A DNA stretch of 64,000 bases from Haliotis asinina (taxonomy: Eukaryota; Mollusca; Gastropoda; Lepetellida; Haliotidae). A program made the position numbers and the translations under genes. The stretch is from assembly GCF_037392515.1 (NCBI RefSeq), contig NC_090290.1, positions 39,083,753 to 39,147,752 of the forward strand. The letters run 5' to 3'. The notes under the pieces were generated by a model. That model searched no databases. It had not been told where the DNA came from and worked only from the letters and a program-made list of their open reading frames with translations. This document shows, one piece after another, positions 55,645-64,000 of the stretch (its first letter is position 1; each line of letters begins with the position of its first letter).

Positions 55645-55940
55645 ACATCGAACTATCGATGAATTGCAGTTGTTGAGTCTCTTATAGCAATTAATCGATG
55701 GTAGCATCGAATAACGATCGATGCATCGATAGTATGTATGTGTCTTCCGTTGGTAAATGCGCAACGCAAAATACAAGACGTTTTGGGCGCAGCTTCTTTG
55801 AGTAGATGTTTAACTGTTTACTTGATCTGGGGTTCATGTTCCTTGCCAGTTATATTACCTACAGACAATGAAACTACTTCAGCTTGTTTTATTTCATATG
55901 AACTGTACACTCATTGTGGAAATGACTATCGTTTATGCAA
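55645..55940 (+). mobile_element. hAT-like non-autonomous element F, copy 2 (left part)
   Basis: ACATCGAACTATCGATGAAT, TTATAGCAATTAATCGATGG, GATCGATGCATCGATAGTAT, GTTGGTAAATGCGCAACGCA, AAATACAAGACG, TTTAACTGTTTACTTGATC, TTATTTCATATGAACTGTAC and TCATTGTGGAAATGACTA match the copy at 43146 in order. The terminal GGGCTGTAAC is missing here. Confidence 0.65.
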
Positions 55941-56098
55941 TGGTATGTTGCCACAGACTCTCGTTATCGCAATACCTGTTCTCCCCTTGATAGTCAGTGC
56001 CAGCATTTGGTATGGAATGCACGGAAGTATTGTTTCGAACTGAAGATATGACTGACTTATGATTTCATGAGCACTTATTATGCTTCATGTACGATTAG

Positions 56099-56216
56099 GA
56101 TGACGTCACTGCTTATGCAATCGGTGACGTCATTCTCAGCCGTGATTACATAAACACGTAATATGCTTTATGCGTGTGGTCGATGACGTCGCCATTTATG
56201 CCATCGATGACGTCAT
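56099..56216. promoter_or_regulatory. Cluster of CRE-like palindromes
   Basis: Perfect TGACGTCA octamers at 56101-56108, 56125-56132 and 56208-56215, plus one TGACGTCG at 56184-56191. They form two pairs, each with 24-bp spacing, separated by 83 bp. Each pair encloses similar sequence (CTGCTTATGCAATCGG and CCATTTATGCCATCGA), so the cluster arose by duplication. TGACGTCA binds CREB/ATF factors in animals. No promoter was found beside it. Confidence 0.5.
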
Positions 56217-56731
56217 GTTCAGTAGTGACAGTGTCGAATGGCCATGATGCAATGATGTAGATGAAGAGATGATGTTATGAAATGTTTTATCTGAAATAAA
56301 CATAGCACAAAACACGAGGTTCAGAGTAATGCTCTGTATTAACAAAACCGTTATGTCCGAATCAGCTCCTCTGCTCACGGGAGCACATGAGTCATCTGAT
56401 TATATGCTGGTGATTAGCGTGATGGGGGATTAGACACACGTTTCTGTCTGTCTGGAAGTCGGTTGTCAGGGGTACCAACTCGCAATAATCTCTGGCGCAG
56501 ATTCATCATGTCCGTTTAAACACACTGGACGGTTAGTTAGTAGAGGCCAAAGGAGGTCGAGATGGATTTAGTCTTATCAACATGCACTTGGGACAGTTGA
56601 ACTGTAGCATTACATGTGGCACTCTGGCACAGCATTGGGGACCGTAGAATTAATTAGCTTGTATTCATGAGCATTGTTAGGGTAATGGTCTTTCCCAATA
56701 TGGGGCTCTTGCACAGTTTTACGGTTGGTTA
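56217..56731. other. No recognisable feature
   Basis: Unique DNA up to the trinucleotide microsatellite. Confidence 0.4.
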
Positions 56732-56858
56732 CACTACTACTGCTGCTGATGATGTTGCTACTACTGCTACTACTACTACTGGTGCTACTACTGCTGCTAC
56801 TACTACTACTGCTACTACTATTACTACTACTACTACTATTACTACTACTGCTACTTTT
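56732..56858. repeat. (ACT/GCT)n trinucleotide microsatellite
   Basis: About 125 bp of TACTGC, TACTAC and TATTAC units, the complement of the AGT/AGC block at 31972. It ends about ten bases before the head of a SINE-A copy. The Thr/Ala-rich open frame over it is an artefact. Confidence 0.93.
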
Positions 56859-56861
56859 TCT

Positions 56862-56990
56862 GTGGTAGTCTAGCGGCTAAATTGTTTGCTCGTCAGGCCG
56901 AAGGCCCGGCTTCGATTCCACGCGGGTACAATATGTGCAGCCCCGCCATGGATTTGATTGAATAAAAGCGGCGTAAAACCCACATTGAAA
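56862..56990 (+). mobile_element. SINE-A copy with internal deletion
   Basis: TGTGGTAGTCTAGCGGCTAA (A box), ATTGTTTGCTCGTCAGGCCG, AAGGCCCGGCTTCGATTCCA (B box), CGCGGGTACAATATGTGCAG, CCCCGCC, and the tail AAAAGCGGCGTAAAACCCAC. The middle of the body is shortened. Confidence 0.87.
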
Positions 56991-57074
56991 CCCACATGCT
57001 CTAATGCTACTACTGCTGATAACAACTGATACAACTATCATTATCTGTTAAGATCCAGGATAGAAAAGATCACG

Positions 57075-57262
57075 CGACAACGCATGCTTTACATACGAGA
57101 CGACTAAAGGGGATCGGGTGGCCAGGCTCAAGAGTTGCTGGCACATGTCACTAGATCCATGTTGCATAGATCGATGCTTATCACTGGATTGTCTGACCCA
57201 GACACTCATTTACAGACCGCAGCCATATGGCAGAAATGTTTCTGCGTGTGGCATTAGACTAC
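57075..57262 (+). mobile_element. Retroposon B copy
   Basis: CGCATGCTTTACATACGAGA, CGACTAAAGGGGATCGGGTG, GCCAGGCTCAAGAGTTGCTG, GCACATGTCACTAGATCCAT, GATCGATGCTTATCACTGGA, TTGTCTGACCCAGACACTCA, TTTACAGACCGCAGCCATAT, GGCAGAAATGTTTCTGCGTG. The tail is replaced by an (ACAA)n-like stretch near 57260. Confidence 0.85.
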
Positions 57263-58250
57263 AAACAAACAAACAAAACTAACACTAGTCATAAAATGTT
57301 TGGAAAATGTTAGCTCATCCCGGGCAAGTCTGTAACTCACCAACACAAACATTGGAACAGATAACAAATACAAAATATGGAATGGCAAATGACATCGTTT
57401 TGATCACATGGAGTACCCTTTTCCACGCAATATACCGCTCGGAAGTTTAAAAGTCCTTGAATGTAATCGCCCAAAACAATAAACTTTGACGGCCTTTGAG
57501 GCATTCCTCCAGACCTTAAACTATTTCTGGAGGCCAAAACTGACGTCTCATGTATAGTTTTATACATGACCAAAACTTGAAACTAATAAGGAAGTTTCGC
57601 TGGTTCCTTACTGGTGCAAGTGGGTAGATAACCGACCATTATTGAACAGTATGTGGTTACCCATGCAACCGAAGACTGTAACCGAAGACTAATTAACGTA
57701 AATATCTATAGCCATGTTCACCAGGGGTTCACTTTTATTTTTTTAAAAAGCCACTAGTCTAGCCACAGGGCAAGTGACTTCTGGAATGTTCCTGTTAATT
57801 TTCCACTTGCTCTGATTTTATGACACAATGTTTGATGGTAATGTTTACTGGACTACATATTTATCGAAGAATGATAAATTTCCAAGAACGATAGCTCTAC
57901 TTTATTATTGCGAAGTTTATTGTGTATTATAGTTACATTATGAGCAGATATGAGATGAAATCCAACCTTATCTGCAGTTTCAAACCTTAAGTGGAAATTA
58001 TCTAGTAGTCTACGGACAAGTAACGTACAATTATTTGATTGCCCGTAATGAAAACTGACTTGTCCCATGCGTCGGGCGATGGGATTTTTGAACCTCTGTT
58101 GCCATATTCCTGTGTTTGTGGTCTGCCAGTTCGAACATGAAACCCTACTAATCTGCATTAAAGGAAACAGCGAGCAAACATGCTGCGGGTTAGATGTTCA
58201 CGTCAACCATAGTGTAACATCTGTGAATGTTGTGTATGCCCTCTGTGCTG
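57263..58250. other. No recognisable gene
   Basis: About 1 kb of unique DNA. Near 57745-57800, CACTAGTCTAGCCACAGGGC-type words echo those at 5415-5600 and 14700-14790. Confidence 0.4.
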
Positions 58251-58365
58251 TTTTCAGGTGAACTATTGACATGTTTTCAGGTGAACTATTGACATGTTTT
58301 CAGGTGAACTATTGACATGTTTTCAGGTGAACTATTGACATGTTTTCAGGTGAACTATTGACATG
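58251..58365. repeat. 23-bp tandem repeat, five identical units
   Basis: TTTTCAGGTGAACTATTGAC plus ATG repeats at 58251, 58274, 58297, 58320 and 58343 with no difference between units. Complete identity implies a very recent expansion. Each unit contains TTTTCAGGTGA, which superficially resembles a splice acceptor followed by a donor; I do not regard it as one. Confidence 0.95.
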
Positions 58366-58547
58366 CCTTGTCATGTGCTTGTAACCGCATCCGCCGGTCG
58401 AGTTAAGGGTGTGGTCGCCTTTTCTATATGTAACATCCATTTTCATATTTGCCAATCCGAGAAGAAATTTACGCGTTGAAAAGATACAATCAGCACCGGA
58501 ATGTTGGTGTCAATTGAACGGCTACTTCTTACCCTCATTGTCGGGGA

Positions 58548-58670
58548 TGTGGGATAGCCTAGTGGTTAAAGTGTTCGCTCGTCATGTGTGAAGCCCATTT
58601 CTGGTATTCCCCGTTGTGATATTGCTGGAATATTTCTAAATATTTCTAAAACCATGCTCACTCACTCAAT
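58548..58670 (+). mobile_element. SINE-A copy lacking the B box
   Basis: GTGGGATAGCCTAGTGGTTA, AAGTGTTCGCTCGTCATGTG, TGAAGCCCATTTCTGGTATT, CCCCGTTGTGATATTGCTGG, AATATTTCTAAATATTTCTA, ACCATGCTCACTCACTC. A deletion joins the anticodon region to TGTGTGAAGCCC, removing the whole B box, and the GCGGCGT of the tail is replaced by a duplicated AATATTTCTA. Confidence 0.88.
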
Positions 58671-60549
58671 GTCCCTCTCCACATTTACCAAGAAGTCCCG
58701 CAATTCTTGTTTCGTCAAATAATATCATATTTTGTTTTCACAGTCATATCGTTCTAGACTTGTAAGGACAAAGACATCCCATTTATTTTATCCACGTTGT
58801 GTGTCTTCGTCAAGCACAGATGGTTATTCTTGGTGTTCTTCAATCGGGGTGGGATTGCATCGAAATGAAAACTCACTCGACCTTTTTCCTGTCGATGTTA
58901 CACGTGAAAGAAAGCTTTACACTGGTTTTAGTATTGTTCTCGTTATGTCACCAAGGAGGACACAAGTTCATGTCGTCACGCATTGTACCCATATGTGGTT
59001 AATTACAGATACATTTTGCGCGTGTGGTGATACTTCGCTGAGGAGTCATTACACGAACAACATGGAAACTTATGTTAAACCATACAAAATGTTTGTGATT
59101 GTAATTATCTGACTGCATTATCGGCGATTCTTATATGGTATAATAACTGCAGATCTTACTAATCACACAAAAGAAACTATTTTATTATATTTATTTGAAA
59201 GCTATATATAACCAAATCAAAACTTTTTCTTACACTGTACCTTTATACTGATATTTCCTTTTAACTGGGATCTTCCTCTGTCTTTTACTGTTAGTTGCTT
59301 GTTTTCTGTTATTCCAAATATTCTTAGATAGCGGTGCCATAAGAGAGGGGTGTAAGAGCTTGTCCCTTCACTTGAGAATTAAGCATGTTTAAACTAAGCC
59401 TTAGTAGTAGCCTTACTAACCTTAGTAGTGACATGCGAATGGATGTTAATTGTCTGTATCGTCGATACATAAGCCAGCGTATCATCTGACTACCTCTCAA
59501 AGGTCACCATTCACATTTAATCTGCATCGTACTTTAAGATTGGAGAACTTGCGAGACACCCGTCTACTCAATTCAAGATTGAATTTTCTTTTTTAATTAC
59601 TTCCTGCTTTGTACACATTATCAGATCACATTCGGTTTTTCTATTATCTCAAACACACTGTGTAAGGACATTAGTACAAATGACCCAGGAAATAGCATGG
59701 TGATTTCCTGTTGTTGTTGTTGTGGAGAGCTTTTTGATGTAGGCGGACACATAGTGCCAGCTATCTACATGTTAATTGGGAAAAGGTGTTTGTTGAATAC
59801 GTTCCTGCAACGCGTAGTTAATGACATTCGCTACAGTATTTCCAAGAAATCTTCTAAGACAGAATTCTTACCCAAATCAGAAACACAAAAGATATGTAAA
59901 ATCTATACCTGAGTCATATATTTCATCAGTGATCACAAAAAGTAGCCATTTTTGCAAAATGGTTTATCAATAAATATAACGCTGAACATTATTTTACCGA
60001 TTTCTCGTTTCGAATACGGGAAGTACCAATTTTCATGTGTACCATCCGCCAGCAAAGCATTTCATGTTTGCTCTGAGAAATTTATAATGTATTATTACTT
60101 TCGAGAACACTTGGCACCACCGTTGATGTGCATGCGATTCTTTCAAATATAATGATATATAACAACTATTTAGCCTTTTATACCCACTGAAACCGGTATA
60201 TCATATGATCAAAACTGTTTATTCTCTTTCTCTGATAATTCTGCTTTCATTGATATAAGAGTAAAAATGTTTAATTTAGGGGTTAGACTGGTTGTGTAAT
60301 CGAACAGAATGATTGTCCTTACCTTTTCTCCCTGCATTGGTTGATCATTAGAGAGCTGGGGAGACAGTACTGCCATGACAGATTTACAACGTCGCAACGG
60401 GATCTAAATCGAGATCAACATGTTCACAGATGCGCAAAATAAATGTGCAATTATAGAACATTCCTAGACATTACATGCGATAACCGTTTTCCTTTCATAT
60501 CAAAATCAGGAATCATTTCCATTAGGAAAAGAACCCGTGATGATTTGGA
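58671..60549. other. No recognisable gene
   Basis: About 1.9 kb of unique DNA. The frame at 58732-59112 (126 codons) crosses a SINE-A-like scrap (CGCATTGTACCCATATGTGG near 58979) and is probably chance. Confidence 0.45.
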
Positions 60550-60690
60550 TTAGAATTGTTCTTCAGCAACCCATGCTTATCGTAAGAGGCGACTAACGGG
60601 ATCGGGTGGTCTGGCTTGCTGACTTGGTTGACACATGTCATCGTATCACAGTTGTGTACATCGATGCTCATACTATTGATAACCACAGTG
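60550..60690 (+). mobile_element. Retroposon B fragment
   Basis: GTTCTTCAGCAACCCATGCT, TATCGTAAGAGGCGACTAAC, GGGATCGGGTGGTCTGGCTT, GCTGACTTGGTTGACACATG, TCATCGTATCACAGTTGTGT, ACATCGATGCTCATACTATT, GATAACCA. The tail half is absent. Confidence 0.88.
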
Positions 60691-60814
60691 CGTTGTAGAA
60701 GTAAAGTGATATATGTTTGTGGGATGGCCACTCTTGCGAGAAATTAACGCACTGCTTGTTTGTTAAATTAGTTATTCTCTTATCTCATTATTTTATGTAC
60801 ATGTATCTTGTATA

Positions 60815-61035
60815 AAAACCGACCCGTGCTTGCCATAAAAGGCGACAATGCTTGTCGTAAGAGGGAACTAACGGGATCGGGTGGTCAGGCTCGCTGACTT
60901 GGTTGACACAAGTCATCAGTTCCCAATTGCTCAGATCAATGGTCATGTTGTTGATCACTGGATTGTCTGGTCCAGGCTCGATTATTTACAGACCGCCCCA
61001 ACATAGCTGGAATATTGCTGAGTGTGGTGTTTAAC
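60815..61035 (+). mobile_element. Retroposon B, near full length
   Basis: CCCGTGCTTGCCATAAAAGG, CGACAATGCTTGTCGTAAGA, GGGAACTAACGGGATCGGGT, GGTCAGGCTCGCTGACTTGG, TTGACACAAGTCATCAGTTC, CCAATTGCTCAGATCAATGG, TGTTGATCACTGGATTGTCT, GGTCCAGGCTCGATTATTTA, ACATAGCTGGAATATTGCTG, AGTGTGGTGTTTAAC. About 590 bp upstream of the receptor exon and in the same orientation. Confidence 0.93.
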
Positions 61036-61624
61036 AAGAATCAACCATTGTGAAACGCATCTCAGTGATTTCCATCGACGAAGGAGGTATTCAAAAAATT
61101 ACAATGGCTGGAGGCCCTTTGTTAAAGGTTACACAACACCAAAATGTTTTCCCCAAGACGTATATAGTAACGTTACTTTCTTTTTAAGAATTTTCCAGGT
61201 TATCAACAGCCATTCCATGTACACATGGATACCGTATGGCTATTAAAATACAATGAAACACTATTCCTGGCCAACTGTTCCGACCAACTTTGGCACAGGA
61301 AACTGAACACATCAACCCCAGTCCCGCACCAAATGTCGCCTTCTTGAAAATATTCGTGCACGCATAGGCTTATGACATGAGGTTAAAAATGACAGGACTA
61401 GCTACTTAAAATTGTAGTTAGTTTTAATGGATGGATGTGCTCTTTAAAAACCATAAACATTTTACACTGTTTTATTCAATCATAAATGTCATACGTCTGT
61501 CTCTCCAGTTGATTACTCGGGGATCATGTGATTCTGATGTAGAGTCGTGGATCCAAATGTACAACTTTGTCAAGGGCAGACCACTGTGTTGATGTGTATG
61601 ACTACATAGTTTGTTATGTTTCAG
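61036..61624. other. Probable intron upstream of the receptor exon
   Basis: Unique DNA ending in GTTTGTTATGTTTCAG, a plausible 3' splice site with a pyrimidine-leaning tract directly before the exon at 61625. No signal-peptide exon was recognised here. Confidence 0.5.
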
Positions 61625-61770
61625 TGGCAATGTCCCTAGCGGACGACAATGAGTACCGGCTAGTGAGGGACTTGTTACAAGGCTACGACAAACGCATACG
61701 ACCTTCAATCAACTCGAGTGAGAGGCTCAACGTAACTTTCGGGGTGGCGCTGGCACAGATCATCGATGTG
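61625..61770 (+). CDS. Nicotinic acetylcholine receptor subunit, one exon (partial)
   Basis: A 146-bp exon giving two bases of a split codon plus 48 full codons. The product matches the start of the mature extracellular ligand-binding domain of nAChR subunits, pentameric ligand-gated ion channels of the Cys-loop family. EYRLVRDLLQGYDKRIRP corresponds to the N-terminal helix region (family pattern: L-x-x-x-L-x-x-x-Y-x-x-x-x-R-P) and VTFGVALAQIIDV to the first beta strand. Two N-glycosylation sequons (NSS, NVT) are visible. The acceptor TTATGTTTCAG ends at 61624 and the donor GTGAGTACGG starts at 61771. In vertebrate nAChR genes, as I recall, the second coding exon also ends after the equivalent DV and is of similar length. 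The upstream exon should end in phase 1 and carry the signal peptide. No Cys-loop, transmembrane segments or vicinal cysteines fall in this exon, so alpha or non-alpha type cannot be told. Confidence 0.9.
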
Positions 61771-62124
61771 GTGAGTACGGTTACGTTTGAAGTGGCACAT
61801 TGTATTTGTAAAGAACGATGACCGGCGTGTCTAATTACCCTGTGGCAGGACATGATGATATGGGATGATGTATCAATGATTTTAATACCGTTTGATATAG
61901 AGGTTAAAAACATGATTGACGTCAGGCTTCATCGGAACGGTTATGTCTGTAATACCCAACATAAAGATACAAGTATGTGCCTTAGCGTACCAACCGCCCA
62001 CCCACTCCCCAACCCCGCTCCCACCCTTACCTCCACTCCACCCTCAAGTGAACTGGGTGTCTGCCATAGACCGCCGACAATGCTTGTTAAACTTGGGCAG
62101 GCGCAACGAAAGGTGAATAAATGA
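61771..62124. other. Probable intron after the receptor exon
   Basis: Begins with the donor GTGAGTACGG. I looked for a short next exon beginning with the usual acidic D-E motif plus N-Q and did not find one, here or up to 64000. Confidence 0.5.
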
Positions 62125-62345
62125 ATTTGGTTTTACGCCGCGCCCAGGAATATTCCACCACATATTGCAACAGTCTATGAAACCCATGACCAGACAATCC
62201 AGTGATCAACAACATGAACATCGATCTAGGCAATTGGGATACGACGTCATGTGACAACCCACTCATCGAACCTTACCCCCTAATCCCGTTGGTCGCCTTT
62301 TACTACAACCATGCATTACTGAAGATCTTCCGGATCTTCACAGAG
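62125..62345 (-). mobile_element. Retroposon B copy in probable intron
   Basis: GGTTTTACGCCGCGCCCAGG, AATATTCCACCACATATTGC, AACAGTCTATGAAACC, CCAGACAATCCAGTGATCAA, CAACATGAACATCGATCTAG, GCAATTGGGATACGACGTCA, TGTGACAACCCACTCATCGA, AATCCCGTTGGTCGCCTTTT. Moderately diverged. Confidence 0.9.
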
Positions 62346-62592
62346 AGGGACAATTTGCCAACAATCGCCATTGGGAGACTCCTGTCCTGCATGCCTCATT
62401 GTGTGAATGAATTGTGGATGTGGTGGTATTACACTCACCTGATCCCAAAACGTCACCTTGAAATGTTCTGTCTCAACCCTGTTTTCCTTCAAGATCACCG
62501 ACGGCTGCATTCCTGTCATACATGTACTTCAATGCCAGTTCCAATATGATCCCACTCCGCTCGTTATAGTCATACAAATGTTCATGAAAACT
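62346..62592. other. No recognisable feature
   Basis: Short unique stretch between two retroposons within the probable intron. Confidence 0.4.
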
Positions 62593-62732
62593 GACGTCTA
62601 GCATAGTGGTTAACGTGTTCGCCCCTTTCGCCGAAGGCCTGGGTTCGATCTCCTGATGGTAAACCCATTTCCGGTATCACTCACCGTGATGATGTTGGAC
62701 TACCCCAAAAAAGCGGCGTAAAAACCATTAAC
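62593..62732 (+). mobile_element. SINE-A copy in probable intron
   Basis: GACGTCTAGCATAGTGGTTA (A box), ACGTGTTCGCCCCTTTCGCC, GAAGGCCTGGGTTCGATCTC (B box), GGTAAACCCATTTCCGGTAT, CACTCACCGTGATGATGTTG, and the tail AAAAAAGCGGCGTAAAAACC. Lacks the GGTACAATGTGTGAAG linker. Confidence 0.88.
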
Positions 62733-63945
62733 GATCGCACACTCAGCTCACAATACGAATCAATGGTCCCACGAAATGCGACGGTATCTGCAAGGTCTCG
62801 TACAACGTCAGTTGTCCTCAAGAAGTAGCACAAGGGTTCACGTACCTGTAGAAGCTGCCTTAATTGTCACGATAACACGAAGTTATTGCGTTTACCGTGG
62901 ACTTTATTGTAACAAAGCTATGGGGCGGGGTAAGTCAAGATGTGGAGGATCACAAAATGAACAAGGTAGACAGACTCTCTTCAAAAGCTGCCAGAACGTT
63001 TATTGGGTTTTCATCAAGTTTCCAAAAAGTATCGCCAACAATAATTACCCCTCAGTCTCATTGATGAAGCAGAGTCCTTAATGAGACGTCCCTAAATTGA
63101 TTTAGTGACATCTCAAGGACTCGGGGAGAACGTGGTGCTACAGCAATGCTCTTCGTGTCCATCAAGCTTGAGTTTTAATCACCCAAGATAGCAAGATTTA
63201 CTCAATGTAACCACATCACGGACAGGAAACGAGAACTCCCGATCTGAAATTGCTTGCCACATCAAAGTTAGTCGCATGTCGAAAATCAATCGGTCGACAT
63301 TTGAATGTGAGTGACCCTTTCTGCGAACCCAACTGGTGCGATGCGACAGGTCTTCAACGGTCAGTACGGGACCAAGAGTCCCTTGATTGAAGCTTCTTTG
63401 AAAACAGGATGAAAGATTTTCTCTATCCGACAAATTACACGCCCCTGTTCTTATGACAGTGTTTTTTCTGGCACTTTGTGTAAAATACGTGCTGCCGTGT
63501 CAATTTGAGATGTTGTTAAATGATATCGTGTGAAGTACATCTTGAGTGGTTCAGGAACAGCTGACATTTTTTGTGTGTGTTCCTAGTATTTTGACATGTT
63601 ATCAAACCTCATAGGCATTGAAAAGTATGTCACACACATATACAGTATGTATGTAAGTCAGAATACATTGCAATACTGCTGTAGTAATCATTTGCTGTTA
63701 CCAACCGCTCCGCTGCTAAACATGCTTGGGTTTGCTTAACAAATACTGGCTGGCAAAAATGATTTCATATTGGAGAGTAGGTCTGTCTACAAATGTCGAT
63801 AATCGGAAATATCGTCACTAGGGAAGATTATTAATGATATTCGATGTGAAAAATTGTTATAACACCATTCATTCATTTCTGTGATGCAAACAATTCAGAC
63901 TGTATTCATAGTGTTCTTCTATATTATGTTCAGGGTGCGTGGGGC
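62733..63945. other. Probable intron, no exon recognised
   Basis: About 1.2 kb of unique DNA; open frames at 62776-63081 (+) and 63179-63433 (-) match nothing I know. Confidence 0.4.
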
Positions 63946-64000
63946 GTTGGGGTAGCCTAGTGGTTAAAGCGTTCGCTCGTCACGGTGAAGAACCGGGTTC
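63946..64000 (+). mobile_element. SINE-A head, cut by window end
   Basis: GCGTTGGGGTAGCCTAGTGG, TTAAAGCGTTCGCTCGTCAC, GGTGAAGAACCGGGTTC. The A box is intact and the B box begins at the window edge; the head is close to the family consensus, so this copy is probably young. Confidence 0.92.

Noticed and set aside
58251..58365. Repeated splice sites (TTTTCAG then GTGAAC)
   Set aside because: The acceptor-like and donor-like words touch each other in every unit with no exon between; a repeat effect.
58978..59002. SINE-A insertion
   Set aside because: Only about 20 bases (CGCATTGTACCCATATGTGG) resemble the linker of the family; too short to claim.
62776..63081. Next exon of the nicotinic receptor
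   Set aside because: The translation lacks the expected continuation of the ligand-binding domain (acidic D-E start, W-L motif) and overlaps no good acceptor.

Overview
The window looks like non-coding, repeat-rich nuclear DNA from a mollusc, most likely an abalone (Haliotis) or a close gastropod relative. Three things suggest this. It is AT-rich with very little coding sequence. It holds many copies of a tRNA-headed SINE and a second tail-sharing retroposon, both of which I associate from memory with abalone sequences. It also has one clean exon with eukaryotic splice signals. The species call is an inference; no search was run. There are no bacterial-style genes or operons, and most open frames are by-products of tandem repeats whose period is a multiple of three.

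The only convincing part of a cellular gene is one exon at 61625-61770 (+). It encodes the start of the extracellular ligand-binding domain of a nicotinic acetylcholine receptor subunit (Cys-loop family) and is flanked by an AG acceptor and a GTGAGT donor. The rest of that gene should lie outside the window or in small exons I could not recognise, so at least 61771-64000 is probably intron.

Layout. 0-4 kb: two 33-bp minisatellites of one family in opposite orientation. 5-14 kb: SINE fragments, a 30-bp tandem repeat, foldback sequences and a pair of about 300-bp dispersed repeats. 15-18.5 kb: a triplicated (CT)n block, retroposon copies and a decayed short-period array. 19-24.5 kb: mostly unique DNA with paired CRE-like palindromes, SINEs and a tetranucleotide tract. 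25-27 kb: an inverted-repeat element and the broken 3' half of a non-LTR retrotransposon. 29-34 kb: SINE fragments, a (GGTT)n tract and about 675 bp of AGC/AGT trinucleotide repeat. 35-44 kb: dense retroposon copies, a foldback MITE-like family (three copies) and a hAT-like non-autonomous element. 46-47.5 kb: a 51-bp minisatellite with decayed flanks. 49-50.3 kb: an 85-bp duplication and a 57-bp higher-order array. 50.5-56 kb: mostly unique. 56-64 kb: a CRE-like cluster, more microsatellites and SINEs, and the receptor exon.

The repeats work as families rather than as an operon. SINE-A (tRNA-headed) and retroposon B end in the same tail (GGAATATTGCT...GCGGCGTAAAACTAAACTCACTCAC-like), which suggests one partner LINE mobilises both. 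A third tRNA-headed family (SINE-C) occurs as long and short versions. I give retroposon B the strand on which the shared tail is its 3' end. I see no undescribed multi-gene system here. The most notable items are the receptor exon, the inverted minisatellite pair, the tail-sharing retroposons and the CRE clusters.
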